The notes under the pieces: model-generated
Told to the model about the DNA's origin: nothing
Seen by the model: the letters and a program-made list of their open reading frames with translations, nothing else
Database searches by the model: none
Program-made: the position numbers and the translations under genes
In this document: positions 1 to 8,230 of the stretch, in pieces
How the letters are laid out: every line of letters begins with the position of its first letter
Numbering within the stretch: the first letter of the stretch is position 1
Assembly: GCA_028817895.1 (NCBI GenBank)
Contig: JAPPOQ010000012.1
Coordinates: 62,001 to 126,000, forward strand
Reading direction: 5' to 3'
DNA length: 64,000 nt
Origin: Ahrensia sp.
GTDB lineage: Bacteria; Pseudomonadota; Alphaproteobacteria; Rhizobiales; Rhizobiaceae

Positions 1-740
1 CCCGTAACACCGGGGACGGAGCCTGTGCCCGTATGCTGCCAGAACACCCAAGGGCGGCCCGGATATTTGTATTTTGGTTCGGTGCGCACCGAACGCAGCC
101 AATATTGATAGCCCGGCAGGGAACCGTCGGAGAGGTTGTCGGCGTAAAAGTCCACCGTTGTGTAGATGATCGGCTTTTGCCCGTAATGCCGCTCAATGCG
201 GGTCAACCAGCGTTTCAAGACATTGCGTACCTCGCTTGGCGGAGGACGTCTCTTGCAGGTCGGTGATTTCGGGTTCCACTCAACATCCAGCACCGGCGGC
301 AGGCTTTTGTCGCGCTTGGGTACTGCATCGATATAGTTGGCGGCTTGTGCCTCCGGCGTCGCGCAGAAATAGTAGAAATGATAGGCGGAACGCGGAATGC
401 CGGCGCTGCCAACCTCACGCCACCAACGCCGAAACTCCGGGTCGCGATCATCCATGCCTTCTGTGGCCTTGATGAAAACGAACTCGACGCCCGCCTTCTT
501 TGCCGTGCGCCAGTCGATCAGCTTGTTGTAGCGCGAAATATCGAGCCCATGGATGGGAAAACTGTCCGGCTGGCGGCCTTTGATCGGCACGGGTTTGAAG
601 TCGCGCCACTTCAGGCCGGGCTGCGTTTCACCTGCGGGTTTGATATCGAGCGCAACATCAAGCGAATGGCTGGACGGCCCGCAGGCTGCAAGCAAAGCAA
701 GCGGCAAGCAGGCGGCCAACAGTGTTGTCAGGCGGGGCAT
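1..740 (-). CDS. GH25-family muramidase lipoprotein, 3' end outside window
   Basis: The frame opens with ATG at 738-740 and runs off the window start without a stop, so about 246 codons are visible and the C-terminus is missing. Residues 1-20 form a lipoprotein signal peptide with lipobox L17-A-A-C20, so the mature protein should be lipid-anchored at the envelope. From about residue 63 there is a GH25 (lysozyme, Lyz-like) fold signature: HGLDIS with Asp67, VFIKATEG with Glu94, and LDVEW with the Asp152-x-Glu154 pair expected for catalysis. The family cleaves the MurNAc-GlcNAc bond of peptidoglycan. It is divergent from the signalling operon at 911 and shares with it a 170-base intergenic region holding a CtrA-like box. 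The family call is firm; the cellular role is inferred. Confidence 0.85.
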   Translation of the reverse strand, partial: MPRLTTLLAACLPLALLAACGPSSHSLDVALDIKPAGETQPGLKWRDFKPVPIKGRQPDSFPIHGLDISRYNKLIDWRTAKKAGVEFVFIKATEGMDDRDPEFRRWWREVGSAGIPRSAYHFYYFCATPEAQAANYIDAVPKRDKSLPPVLDVEWNPKSPTCKRRPPPSEVRNVLKRWLTRIERHYGQKPIIYTTVDFYADNLSDGSLPGYQYWLRSVRTEPKYKYPGRPWVFWQHTGTGSVPGVT

Positions 741-789
741 CGCTTCTCATCCATCTGAAAGCGGGGCCATAACGTTGAAGACATTATGG

Positions 790-805
790 TTAATCCGCCA
801 TTAAC
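790..805. promoter_or_regulatory. Perfect CtrA-type binding site (TTAA-N7-TTAAC)
   Basis: TTAA at 790-793, seven bases, then TTAAC at 801-805 match the alphaproteobacterial CtrA consensus exactly. The site lies 50 bases upstream of the GH25 lipoprotein start and about 105 bases upstream of the ABC-like gene, so it could control either. A chance match is possible in a 64 kb window, but its position in a divergent promoter region supports function. TAACGTT also occurs on both sides of it (771-777 and 802-808). Confidence 0.5.
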
Positions 806-910
806 GTTCAACGCGGCAGCGGCTGACATATTGGCTCGGGGGAATCTGTGCAAAAACGCACTTGTCAACACGGCCGCTTGATCTAGGCTCTCGCCACGGC
901 CCCACCGCCC

Positions 911-3718
911 ATGCGAACGGGACCGTGTTTGACGAGCGTTTGGGACATCGATTTGGCCACAACCGACCCCTTTGAAGAAGCCAATCGGCCACTCGACAAA
1001 AAGCTGCTGCGCTATATCTGGCGCAACACAAGAGCCGAGCAGATCTGGATTTTGATGGTCGTGATCGCCTCGATGCCGACCTATTTTCTGGTGCTCGATC
1101 TGCCGGTGCGCATCATCAACGAGCCGATTCAAGGTGTCGGCTTTGAAAGCGCCGATGCGACGTTACAGTTCCTGGATCTGAGCATCTCTCTGCCGGAATT
1201 TCTTGGCGGTGCGACGTGGCAGATTTTCGAGGGCTTCGCGCTGGAAAGATGGCCCTATCTGCTGGCTTTATCCTGCTCGTTTCTGACTTTGATTACCATT
1301 AACGGGCTCTTTAAGTTCTACATCAACACCTATAAGGGGCGACTCGGCGAGCGCATGCTGCGACGCATGCGGTATCAGCTGGTTGACCGGGTGCTGCGCT
1401 TCCCAATCAACCATTTCCGTAGGGTCAAAGGGTCCGAAGTCGCTTCCATGGTGAAGGACGAGGTTGAACCGTTCGGCGAGTTCATCGGGGACGCGTTCGT
1501 TCAACCGGTTTATCTGGGCGGACAGGCCCTGGTCGCTTTCATCTTCATCATGCTTCAAAGTTTCTGGCTTGGCATGATTGCTGTGGGCGTCATCGCGATT
1601 CAGGTGACAGTCATTCCCTATTTGAGGCGGCGCATTCTGGAGCTTGGTCGCCAGAGGCAGATTACGGCAAGATTGCTGTCCGGTCGTATTGGCGAAATTG
1701 TCGACGGCATTGCAGCCGTGCATGTCAACGATACGTCAAACTATGAACGGGCTGAACTGACACATCGTCTCGGCAAGATTTTCTTCATTCGCTACGAGTT
1801 GTATCAGCGAAAATTCTTCATCAAGTTCCTGAACAACTTCCTGGCGCAGGTGACGCCCTTTCTCTTCTATGTGGTGGGCGGCTATTTCGCCATTCGCGGC
1901 ACTTTGAATGTCGGCCAGCTTCTCGGCGTCATCAATGCATACAAGGACCTGCCCGCCCCGATCAACGGACTGGTTCAGTGGGATCAAAAGCGCGTCGATA
2001 TCGAGGTCAAATACGCCCAGATCGTCGAGCAGTTCAATGTGAGCGGCACGATGGACGCGCGGATGCAGGCGCCCACAACCGACAAGATCGACCCTCTCAC
2101 CGGTACGATTGTCGTTTCCAATCTTGGCGTTGTGGATGACACTGCGACCGTGCTGCTCGAAGATGCCGATTTCAGCATGGAGGTCAGTGACATCGTCGCG
2201 GCCATCGGGCCGATCGGCTCGGGTGCCGGAACGCTGGCGAACACGATCGCCGGTCTGCAGGCTCCGACTTCCGGACGGTTGATGATCGCTGACCGCAAAA
2301 TGCAGGATCTTCCCGAGGCGATTCGTGGACGCCGTTTCGCCTTTGCGGGATCGGAATCCTATCTACCGCAATCAAGCCTCTTCGACGCCATCGTGTATGT
2401 GTCGAAGCACGTTCCGCTGGTTCCAGCCGATCCGGACAACCTGCCCGAACCGTTGCATCCGCGGGCTGCGGCCGAGGTGAAAGCCTCCGGCAATTCCACG
2501 CTCGATTATCAGGCCGACTGGGTGGACTATGAGGCCATGGGAATTTCCGGGCCCGACGAGCTTTACAGGAAAATTCACGAGGTTCTCGAAGTCGTCGAAA
2601 TGGACGACGTGGTCTACGCCCTCGCCATGCGACAGAAGCTTGATCCGACCACCTATCCGCAGCTGACGGATAAGCTCATCGACATGCGCAACGCAATGAA
2701 TGATCGCATATCGCAGAGCGAGCTGAACGATTTTGTGTCTGTGTGGGACTGGGATCGCTACAATGAGAACGCCTCCATCGCGGAGAATCTGCTTTTTGGA
2801 ACGCCGGTCGATGAAGACACGCTTCAGACCGACAGGCTGTCTCGCAACGAACACATTCGCGCTGTTTTGCGAGACGAGCAACTGGACCGCGCCATGTTCG
2901 ACATGGGCATGGAACTGGCAGAAACCGCGATTGAGCTGTTCGCCGATCTGTCACCGGACAATCCGTTCTTCGAACAGTTGAACTTCATGACGCCGGAACA
3001 GTTGGAAAGCTATCCGCCAATTCTGCAAAGAGCGCGCGAAAAGGGCTTCGACGGGGCGTCTGATGCCGACAAAGGCATGCTGATCGAATTGCCTTTCGGC
3101 TATATTGAAAAGCGCAACCGGCTGAAGTTGCTGGATGAAAAACTTGAGGAGCGCATTCTCAAGGCGCGACATCGCTTCCACGAAACACTGCCGGACGACA
3201 TGAAAGAAGCCATCAGCATCTATGACGTTGAAAGCTACAATCCGATCAATTCTCTTCAGGACAACATTCTATTCGGAAAGATCGCTTATGGAACGTCCAA
3301 CGCTTCTGAAAAGGTCAACGAACTGATCGGCGAGTTGATGGATGAACTTGGCATTCGTGACGACATCTTCCGCATCGGCCTGGAGTTTGACATCGGTACA
3401 GGCGGCAAGAGACTGTCTGAAAACCAGAGGCAGCGCATTGTTCTTGGGCGTGCACTGTTGAAAGGATGCGATCTACTTATCATCAATCGCGGCCTCAACA
3501 GTCTGGACGGTCGGGCCCAGGCAAAGCTTGTCAAGCGGGTCGTGGAGCGCGCACGGAACACGGAACACAGATTTGGCGTCTTGTGGGTTCTGGCGACGTC
3601 ACGGCTCGCCGAAGAATTCGATCAGGTCCTTGTGTTTGATCGTCAACGACTGGTTGCAAAGGGCACGCCACAGGACCTGGCCCAGTCTAGTGACACATAT
3701 AAATCGATGGTGGCATAA
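911..3718 (+). CDS. ABC-exporter-like membrane protein with degenerate (pseudo-) ATPase domain
   Basis: The 935-residue protein has an N-terminal ABC type-1 exporter membrane domain (about residues 30-370, several hydrophobic helices) and a C-terminal nucleotide-binding-like domain. Every catalytic motif is altered. The Walker A stretch at 433-441 reads GPIGSGAGT, with Ala439 in place of Lys. The signature is LSENQ (835-839) instead of LSGGQ. The Walker B region ends in Asn859-Arg860 instead of Asp-Glu, and the H-loop position reads ATSRL without His. The D-loop SLD (864-866) and a Q-loop-like Gln487 remain. About 300 extra residues lie between Walker A and signature, where the Q-loop/helical segment appears three times (near 487, 618-630, 777-789). 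The usual half-transporter length is near 600. It is first in the operon with cNMP-binding and cyclase genes. I infer a non-transporting sensor or scaffold. No clear ribosome site precedes ATG 911, and TTG 929 is an alternative start. Confidence 0.8.
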   Translation: MRTGPCLTSVWDIDLATTDPFEEANRPLDKKLLRYIWRNTRAEQIWILMVVIASMPTYFLVLDLPVRIINEPIQGVGFESADATLQFLDLSISLPEFLGGATWQIFEGFALERWPYLLALSCSFLTLITINGLFKFYINTYKGRLGERMLRRMRYQLVDRVLRFPINHFRRVKGSEVASMVKDEVEPFGEFIGDAFVQPVYLGGQALVAFIFIMLQSFWLGMIAVGVIAIQVTVIPYLRRRILELGRQRQITARLLSGRIGEIVDGIAAVHVNDTSNYERAELTHRLGKIFFIRYELYQRKFFIKFLNNFLAQVTPFLFYVVGGYFAIRGTLNVGQLLGVINAYKDLPAPINGLVQWDQKRVDIEVKYAQIVEQFNVSGTMDARMQAPTTDKIDPLTGTIVVSNLGVVDDTATVLLEDADFSMEVSDIVAAIGPIGSGAGTLANTIAGLQAPTSGRLMIADRKMQDLPEAIRGRRFAFAGSESYLPQSSLFDAIVYVSKHVPLVPADPDNLPEPLHPRAAAEVKASGNSTLDYQADWVDYEAMGISGPDELYRKIHEVLEVVEMDDVVYALAMRQKLDPTTYPQLTDKLIDMRNAMNDRISQSELNDFVSVWDWDRYNENASIAENLLFGTPVDEDTLQTDRLSRNEHIRAVLRDEQLDRAMFDMGMELAETAIELFADLSPDNPFFEQLNFMTPEQLESYPPILQRAREKGFDGASDADKGMLIELPFGYIEKRNRLKLLDEKLEERILKARHRFHETLPDDMKEAISIYDVESYNPINSLQDNILFGKIAYGTSNASEKVNELIGELMDELGIRDDIFRIGLEFDIGTGGKRLSENQRQRIVLGRALLKGCDLLIINRGLNSLDGRAQAKLVKRVVERARNTEHRFGVLWVLATSRLAEEFDQVLVFDRQRLVAKGTPQDLAQSSDTYKSMVA

Positions 3719-3745
3719 CACTATGAGGCGGCAGGAAGGTGCAGC

Positions 3746-4219
3746 ATGAGTAAACTGAAAGACGAGGTGGAACTGCTGCGTACGATTCCGGTCTTTTCCG
3801 AGTTGCCAGCCAATAAGTTGAAACTGCTCGCCTTTGCCTCCGATCACATGGACTACAAGGATGGCGAAGTCTTGTTTGAGCAGGGTGACGTTGCAGATTC
3901 AGCCTATGTCGTCATCAAGGGCGGCGCAGACGTTTTGGTCACGCCGGAGGGCGAGACACAATCCAACAAAGTTGCCGAACTCGGCCCCAATTCCTTCATC
4001 GGAGACATGGCCATTCTGGCCGACATCACCCGCACGGCAACCATCCGCGCCAATGCCCCACTTTCAACGCTGCGCATCAGAAAGGACCATCTCATCGACA
4101 TGATGCAGGACAGTCCAACTTTCACAATGGCAGTACTGCGAGAGTTGGTGCTGCGACTGAAGAAGACGACATCTGATCTTTCAGATGCACAGGCTGAAGT
4201 CGCGCGGCTGAAAGGGTGA
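3746..4219 (+). CDS. Stand-alone cyclic nucleotide-binding domain protein
   Basis: The 157-residue protein is almost entirely one Crp-type cNMP-binding domain (about residues 12-130) followed by a short heptad-like helix (131-156) that could form a coiled coil. The phosphate-binding cassette is recognisable at 84-98, FIGDMAILADITRTA, with the phosphate-contacting Arg96. Asp87 replaces the Glu that usually binds the ribose 2'-OH, so the affinity or ligand may differ from cAMP. There is no helix-turn-helix, so it is not a transcription factor. AGGAAGG just upstream gives a good ribosome site. It lies 27 bases after the pseudo-ABC gene and its stop overlaps the next gene by four bases. It most likely reads the cyclic nucleotide made by the two downstream cyclases and passes the signal to a partner, perhaps the pseudo-ABC protein. 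Confidence 0.85.
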   Translation: MSKLKDEVELLRTIPVFSELPANKLKLLAFASDHMDYKDGEVLFEQGDVADSAYVVIKGGADVLVTPEGETQSNKVAELGPNSFIGDMAILADITRTATIRANAPLSTLRIRKDHLIDMMQDSPTFTMAVLRELVLRLKKTTSDLSDAQAEVARLKG

Positions 4220-5085
4220 GCGATACAATGGCCGAGCCTTTCACCATAAAGATTTGGGGCGCGCGGGGTACTTTGTCCTCGCTCAGCAGGCGCACAGACA
4301 ATTTTGGTGGCAACACGGCTTGTGTTGAGGTGCGCTGTGGCCGCGACATACTAATTCTTGATGCCGGATCCGGGCTGCAATTGTTGGGGGACGATCTGAT
4401 GCGGCGTCTCAAACACGCCAGCCAGGACGATGCCAAATCACTGCTCAACTTGAATCTGTTCTTCAGCCACTGTCATTACGACCATATTTCCGGCTTCCCG
4501 TTCTTTGCGCCGTTTTTTCATCCGTCCGCGAAAGTTAACGTGTGGTCCGGCCATCTGGAAGGGCCCGACAAGACCCGCAACATGATTGCAGACTATATGC
4601 GTCCGCCCTTCTTCCCTGTTGGGCCCGAGGTGTTCGCTGCTGAGTTGTCACTACGGGACTTTGAACCTGAAGATGTCTTGCGGCCCATTGACGGGATCGA
4701 AATCTCAACTTTGTCGCTCAACCATCATGACGGCTGCGTCGGTTATCGCATCGACTTTGACGAACGCTCCCTCTGCTACATCACCGATACGACGCATATT
4801 GTGGGTGAGCCAGATTTGCGCATACCCGATTTCTGCCGCGACACCGATCTCATGATCTATGACGGCACCTATACGGATGCCGAATTTCCAACCTTTTGGA
4901 ACTTTGGTCATTCGACTTGGGAGGAAGGCGTTCGTCTGGCCAAGCTTGCCAACGCCAAGCGCTACATGATCTTTCACCATCGACCAAGCCGAGACGACAA
5001 GGCCCTCGCAGCCATTGAACGCGACTGCCGCAAGGAGTTTCGCCGCTCATGGGCCGCCCGCGAGGGGCAGGTCATCAAACTTTGA
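4216..5085 (+). CDS. Metallo-beta-lactamase-fold hydrolase, possible cyclic nucleotide phosphodiesterase
   Basis: The 289-residue protein opens with the GxRG...NFGGNTACVEV pattern common to PhnP/RNase Z-like MBL proteins. It carries the metal motif HCHYDH at residues 85-90, a later Asp in ITDTTH and a His in the HH pair near residue 255, so a two-metal site is complete. Related branches hydrolyse phosphodiesters, including cAMP (class II phosphodiesterases) and cyclic phosphates. Given the cyclase neighbours, turnover of the signal is the natural hypothesis, but it is inferred from context only. The GTG at 4216 overlaps the preceding stop (GTGA), which suggests translational coupling. An ATG four codons later (4228) is the alternative start. 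Confidence 0.75.
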   Translation: MSDTMAEPFTIKIWGARGTLSSLSRRTDNFGGNTACVEVRCGRDILILDAGSGLQLLGDDLMRRLKHASQDDAKSLLNLNLFFSHCHYDHISGFPFFAPFFHPSAKVNVWSGHLEGPDKTRNMIADYMRPPFFPVGPEVFAAELSLRDFEPEDVLRPIDGIEISTLSLNHHDGCVGYRIDFDERSLCYITDTTHIVGEPDLRIPDFCRDTDLMIYDGTYTDAEFPTFWNFGHSTWEEGVRLAKLANAKRYMIFHHRPSRDDKALAAIERDCRKEFRRSWAAREGQVIKL

Positions 5086-5150
5086 TGAGCAGTTGAACTT
5101 CGGCTTGGCCATAATCGCGAAAGTCTCAACCCGGCGTAACGGGAAGCACC

Positions 5151-6503
5151 ATGTCCGCCCTGTTTGACCGCCTTTTGAAAAGTTATGAGCAAGTCTGGCC
5201 TCGGCCTGGAAGACACCGTTTGCCCAAGCGCATCACGGACGCCATCAAGCGCAACGATACCGCGAGCGAAGTTCTGGTGAAAATCATCCAGTTTGCGGTG
5301 TTCGCCAGCTGGGGTCTTCTTTATCTCGCAGCACCACAACCAGACCCGGAGACCCAGTCACAGGTCCCCCTCGTCGTTTCAATCTATCTGGTTTTCACGC
5401 TCGTGCTGCTTTGGGCTGCCTTGCGCAAACGCACCGATCCCTGGCTCATCTATCTTTCGATCATCGTGGATATGGCCCTGCTGACCTACCTGATCTGGAG
5501 CTTCCACATTCAGTATGGCCAGCACGCATCCTTCTCACTCAAAAGTGTCGAGGTGCTCAACTATTTCGTACTCATCTCACTTCGAGCTCTGCGGTTCGAA
5601 GCCCGATATGTGATAGCCGCAGGCGTTGCGGCCATGGCCAGTTGGCTGATCCTGATCGTCATCGTTGTCGATGGAGACATCAACTACCCGCAGATAACGC
5701 GCTCCTATGTTGACTATCTGACCGGAAACTATGTCTTGATCGGCGCCGAATTGTCGAAGGTCATTTCAATGCTCATGGTGACGCTCATTCTGGCTGTCGC
5801 TGCAAGACGGGCGCACAGCTTTCTGGTATCGTCGGTTGCGGAAGGATCTGCAGCGTCAGACCTTTCGCGTTTCGTTGCAAATGATGCCGTGCAGCAGATC
5901 CTCGACTCCGAGGATATGATGGAAGCGGGCAGCGGCGTGCGACGCGAAGCCGCAATCCTCAACGTTGACATTCGCGGTTTCACGCGGTTGGCCGCCAGCG
6001 TTAAGCCGCAAGAGGCGATGACACTGCTGGCAGACTATCAGCACCGCATCGTGCCTCTGGTGCACGAACATGGCGGGGCCGTCGACAAGTTCATGGGAGA
6101 CGGCATTATGATCACCTTCGGCGCGGCGCGTGAGGAACCGGACTATGCAGCACGGACCCTGCGCTGCATGGAAGATATCCTGAAAACGGCCCGCAGCTGG
6201 AAAGGCCCCTCCTCCAAGCTCGCCATCAACATGGCAGCAGCTAGCGGACCTGTGATCTTCGGTGCTGTGGGAGATGGTGATCGGCTGGAACTCACCGTGA
6301 TCGGACCGGCCGTCAACCTTTCTGCGAAACTCGAGAAGCATAATAAGGTTCTGCAATCCAAAGCGTTGGTCGAGAAGCAACTATACGAGCTGGCCCTCCG
6401 GCAGGGTTACAAACCGACACGGCATCGCCGCTCACGGCACAAGACACTGGCGACCCGGCTCGACGACACATCGCACGAAATGAATGTGGTGGTACTGGCG
6501 TGA
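5151..6503 (+). CDS. Membrane-anchored class III adenylate/guanylate cyclase
   Basis: The 450-residue protein has about five or six hydrophobic helices between residues 40 and 220 and a class III cyclase homology domain from about 262. The two metal-binding aspartates are present (Asp273 in VDIRGFT, Asp317 in KFMGDG), as is the base-contacting Lys313. Thr382 at the second base-contact position suggests a class IIIb-like enzyme. Asn389 is present, but the transition-state Arg four residues later is Lys393 (NLSAK), a conservative change that could lower or alter activity. GGGAAG before ATG 5151 is a plausible ribosome site. The next cyclase gene starts inside its stop codon (GTGA at 6500). The membrane part resembles no sensor I can name. 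Confidence 0.85.
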   Translation: MSALFDRLLKSYEQVWPRPGRHRLPKRITDAIKRNDTASEVLVKIIQFAVFASWGLLYLAAPQPDPETQSQVPLVVSIYLVFTLVLLWAALRKRTDPWLIYLSIIVDMALLTYLIWSFHIQYGQHASFSLKSVEVLNYFVLISLRALRFEARYVIAAGVAAMASWLILIVIVVDGDINYPQITRSYVDYLTGNYVLIGAELSKVISMLMVTLILAVAARRAHSFLVSSVAEGSAASDLSRFVANDAVQQILDSEDMMEAGSGVRREAAILNVDIRGFTRLAASVKPQEAMTLLADYQHRIVPLVHEHGGAVDKFMGDGIMITFGAAREEPDYAARTLRCMEDILKTARSWKGPSSKLAINMAAASGPVIFGAVGDGDRLELTVIGPAVNLSAKLEKHNKVLQSKALVEKQLYELALRQGYKPTRHRRSRHKTLATRLDDTSHEMNVVVLA

Positions 6504-8230
6504 ACGGCATCGCAAAACTCTTTAACGACCAGCACCTTTCCGCCCTCCGGCTGTATTCTGGCCTTGTGCTGATGGTGTATGTCACGACCCATCTGATCAA
6601 CCATTCGATCGGCCTCATCACACTGGAGGCGATGCAGGCGGCTAATGATGTCGTCAGCCCGCTATGGCGCTTTCTTCCTGTTTCGATCCTGCTCTATGGC
6701 GCATTGATCGTCCATTTCATCGCTGCCTTCTGGAAACTTCTGAAGCGGCGTACAACTCGCATGTCCGCCGTCGAGGCTGTGCAGATCGCCCTTGGTTTTG
6801 CTGTGCCGCTCTTGCTGGCGACGCATGTTATGGGCACGCGCTATGCCAATGCCGTCTATGGTATCAACGACACCTATCTAGCCGTTCTGGTCTCCGCCTT
6901 CATTTTCTCGCCGGTGGTCGCAGTTCTGGACGCACTTGGCCTGTTGGCAGCCTGGGCGCATGGCTGCATCGGGATGCACCAATGGCTGAAACTGAAATCC
7001 TGGTACACCCGCACCGTTTATGAATGGTGCCTCAGCGGCGCGATTTTGCTGCCAACGCTGGCTTTGGGGAGTTTCTTGTTCAACGGACGAGCGATGATCC
7101 CCCTGGCCTCAGATGGTGAGTTTCTGGGTGCCTATTTCGAGTCTCTCGGCGTCACCGATGATGCCGTATTCGCGGCACTTGGTGAGCGAATTGACCAGGT
7201 GCGCTGGGGCTTTCTTGCCACCGTTTTTGCCGGAGTTGCGGGTCGCCTGATCTGGCAATTGAGCGGCAAACGATCATTGTCCGTCGAAGTGAGTTACCAA
7301 AACGGGCCCAAGATCAGGCAGAAGCCAGGTCCGACGCTTCTGGAAATGAGCAAGATGGCGGCCATCCCGCATGCCAGCGTCTGTGGCGGTCGCGGGCGTT
7401 GCTCGACCTGCCGTGTGCACCTGCTCGAAGGAGGCGATACCCTTGAGCCGCCATCGGATTCGGAACGACGTGTTCTGGAGCGCTTCAACGCTGCCGAAAG
7501 CGTGCGGCTGGCCTGTCAGATCAGACCCACCCATGATCTTTCGGTGCTGCGCCTGCTTCCGCCTGACGCCACCATGGAGCGTGCCAGCTCTTCCACTTGG
7601 GCAAGCGGCCAGGAGCGCGTCATCACCGTGATGTTTGCTGATCTTCGCAATTTCACCGGCACGACCGAGCATCGCTTGCCCTTTGACGTGGTCTATCTGG
7701 TTAACCAGTTCTCCCAAGCCATGGGGCAGGCCGTTGAGGCGCGCGGGGGCCGCATCGACAAGTTTTTGGGCGACGGGTTTATGGCACTGTTTGGCGTTGA
7801 GACGACGCCGGAAAAGGGTGCGCTGCAAGCCATCGAAGCCGCCGCAGCGATGCAGGAAGAGCTTGATGCGCTCAACAACACATTGACGGTTGAACTCGAC
7901 CAGCCCTTGCGCATGGGTGTGGGCATACATTGCGGTTCCGTTGTGCTGGGCGATATGGGCTATGGCGAAGCGCGAGGGCTTACTGCCATCGGTGATACCG
8001 TCAACACCGCGAGCCGGCTTGAATCGGCAACGAAAGACCATGGTTGCGCCATATGTGTATCGCAAAAGACAATTGAGATGGCTGGGCTGCGTCCGGATCG
8101 CGCTTCTTTGAAGACGGCGTCTGTGCGCGGCAAAACAGATACCGTGAGCATTGCGGCGATAGAACGGGCCACCGATTTGCTTCAATCAAATCGAAGCGAA
8201 GACGGCCCTCGCGAGGAGATGGCAAAATGA
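6500..8230 (+). CDS. Redox-sensing membrane adenylate cyclase: His-rich (heme?) anchor, 2Fe-2S domain, class III catalytic domain
   Basis: The 576-residue protein has three parts. Residues 15-255 form about six membrane helices resembling the cytochrome b anchor of succinate dehydrogenase, with membrane histidines His31/His35, His72, His109 and His154/His160 that could bind two b-type hemes. Residues about 262-345 form a ferredoxin-like domain with Cys295, Cys301, Cys304 and Cys339 for a 2Fe-2S cluster. Residues about 370-555 are a complete class III cyclase domain: metal Asp381 and Asp425, Lys421, Thr495, Asn502 and Arg506. The anchor resembles that of Sinorhizobium meliloti CyaC, described as a quinone-responsive, redox-regulated cyclase. 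It should convert the quinone/redox state into cAMP. GTG start at 6500 overlaps the previous stop and its own stop overlaps the next start (ATGA). Confidence 0.88.
   Translation: MNGIAKLFNDQHLSALRLYSGLVLMVYVTTHLINHSIGLITLEAMQAANDVVSPLWRFLPVSILLYGALIVHFIAAFWKLLKRRTTRMSAVEAVQIALGFAVPLLLATHVMGTRYANAVYGINDTYLAVLVSAFIFSPVVAVLDALGLLAAWAHGCIGMHQWLKLKSWYTRTVYEWCLSGAILLPTLALGSFLFNGRAMIPLASDGEFLGAYFESLGVTDDAVFAALGERIDQVRWGFLATVFAGVAGRLIWQLSGKRSLSVEVSYQNGPKIRQKPGPTLLEMSKMAAIPHASVCGGRGRCSTCRVHLLEGGDTLEPPSDSERRVLERFNAAESVRLACQIRPTHDLSVLRLLPPDATMERASSSTWASGQERVITVMFADLRNFTGTTEHRLPFDVVYLVNQFSQAMGQAVEARGGRIDKFLGDGFMALFGVETTPEKGALQAIEAAAAMQEELDALNNTLTVELDQPLRMGVGIHCGSVVLGDMGYGEARGLTAIGDTVNTASRLESATKDHGCAICVSQKTIEMAGLRPDRASLKTASVRGKTDTVSIAAIERATDLLQSNRSEDGPREEMAK

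Noticed and set aside
7274-8185. 303-codon open frame antisense to the CyaC-like gene
   Set aside because: It is the shadow of a well-supported multi-domain cyclase and has no ribosome site or family signs.
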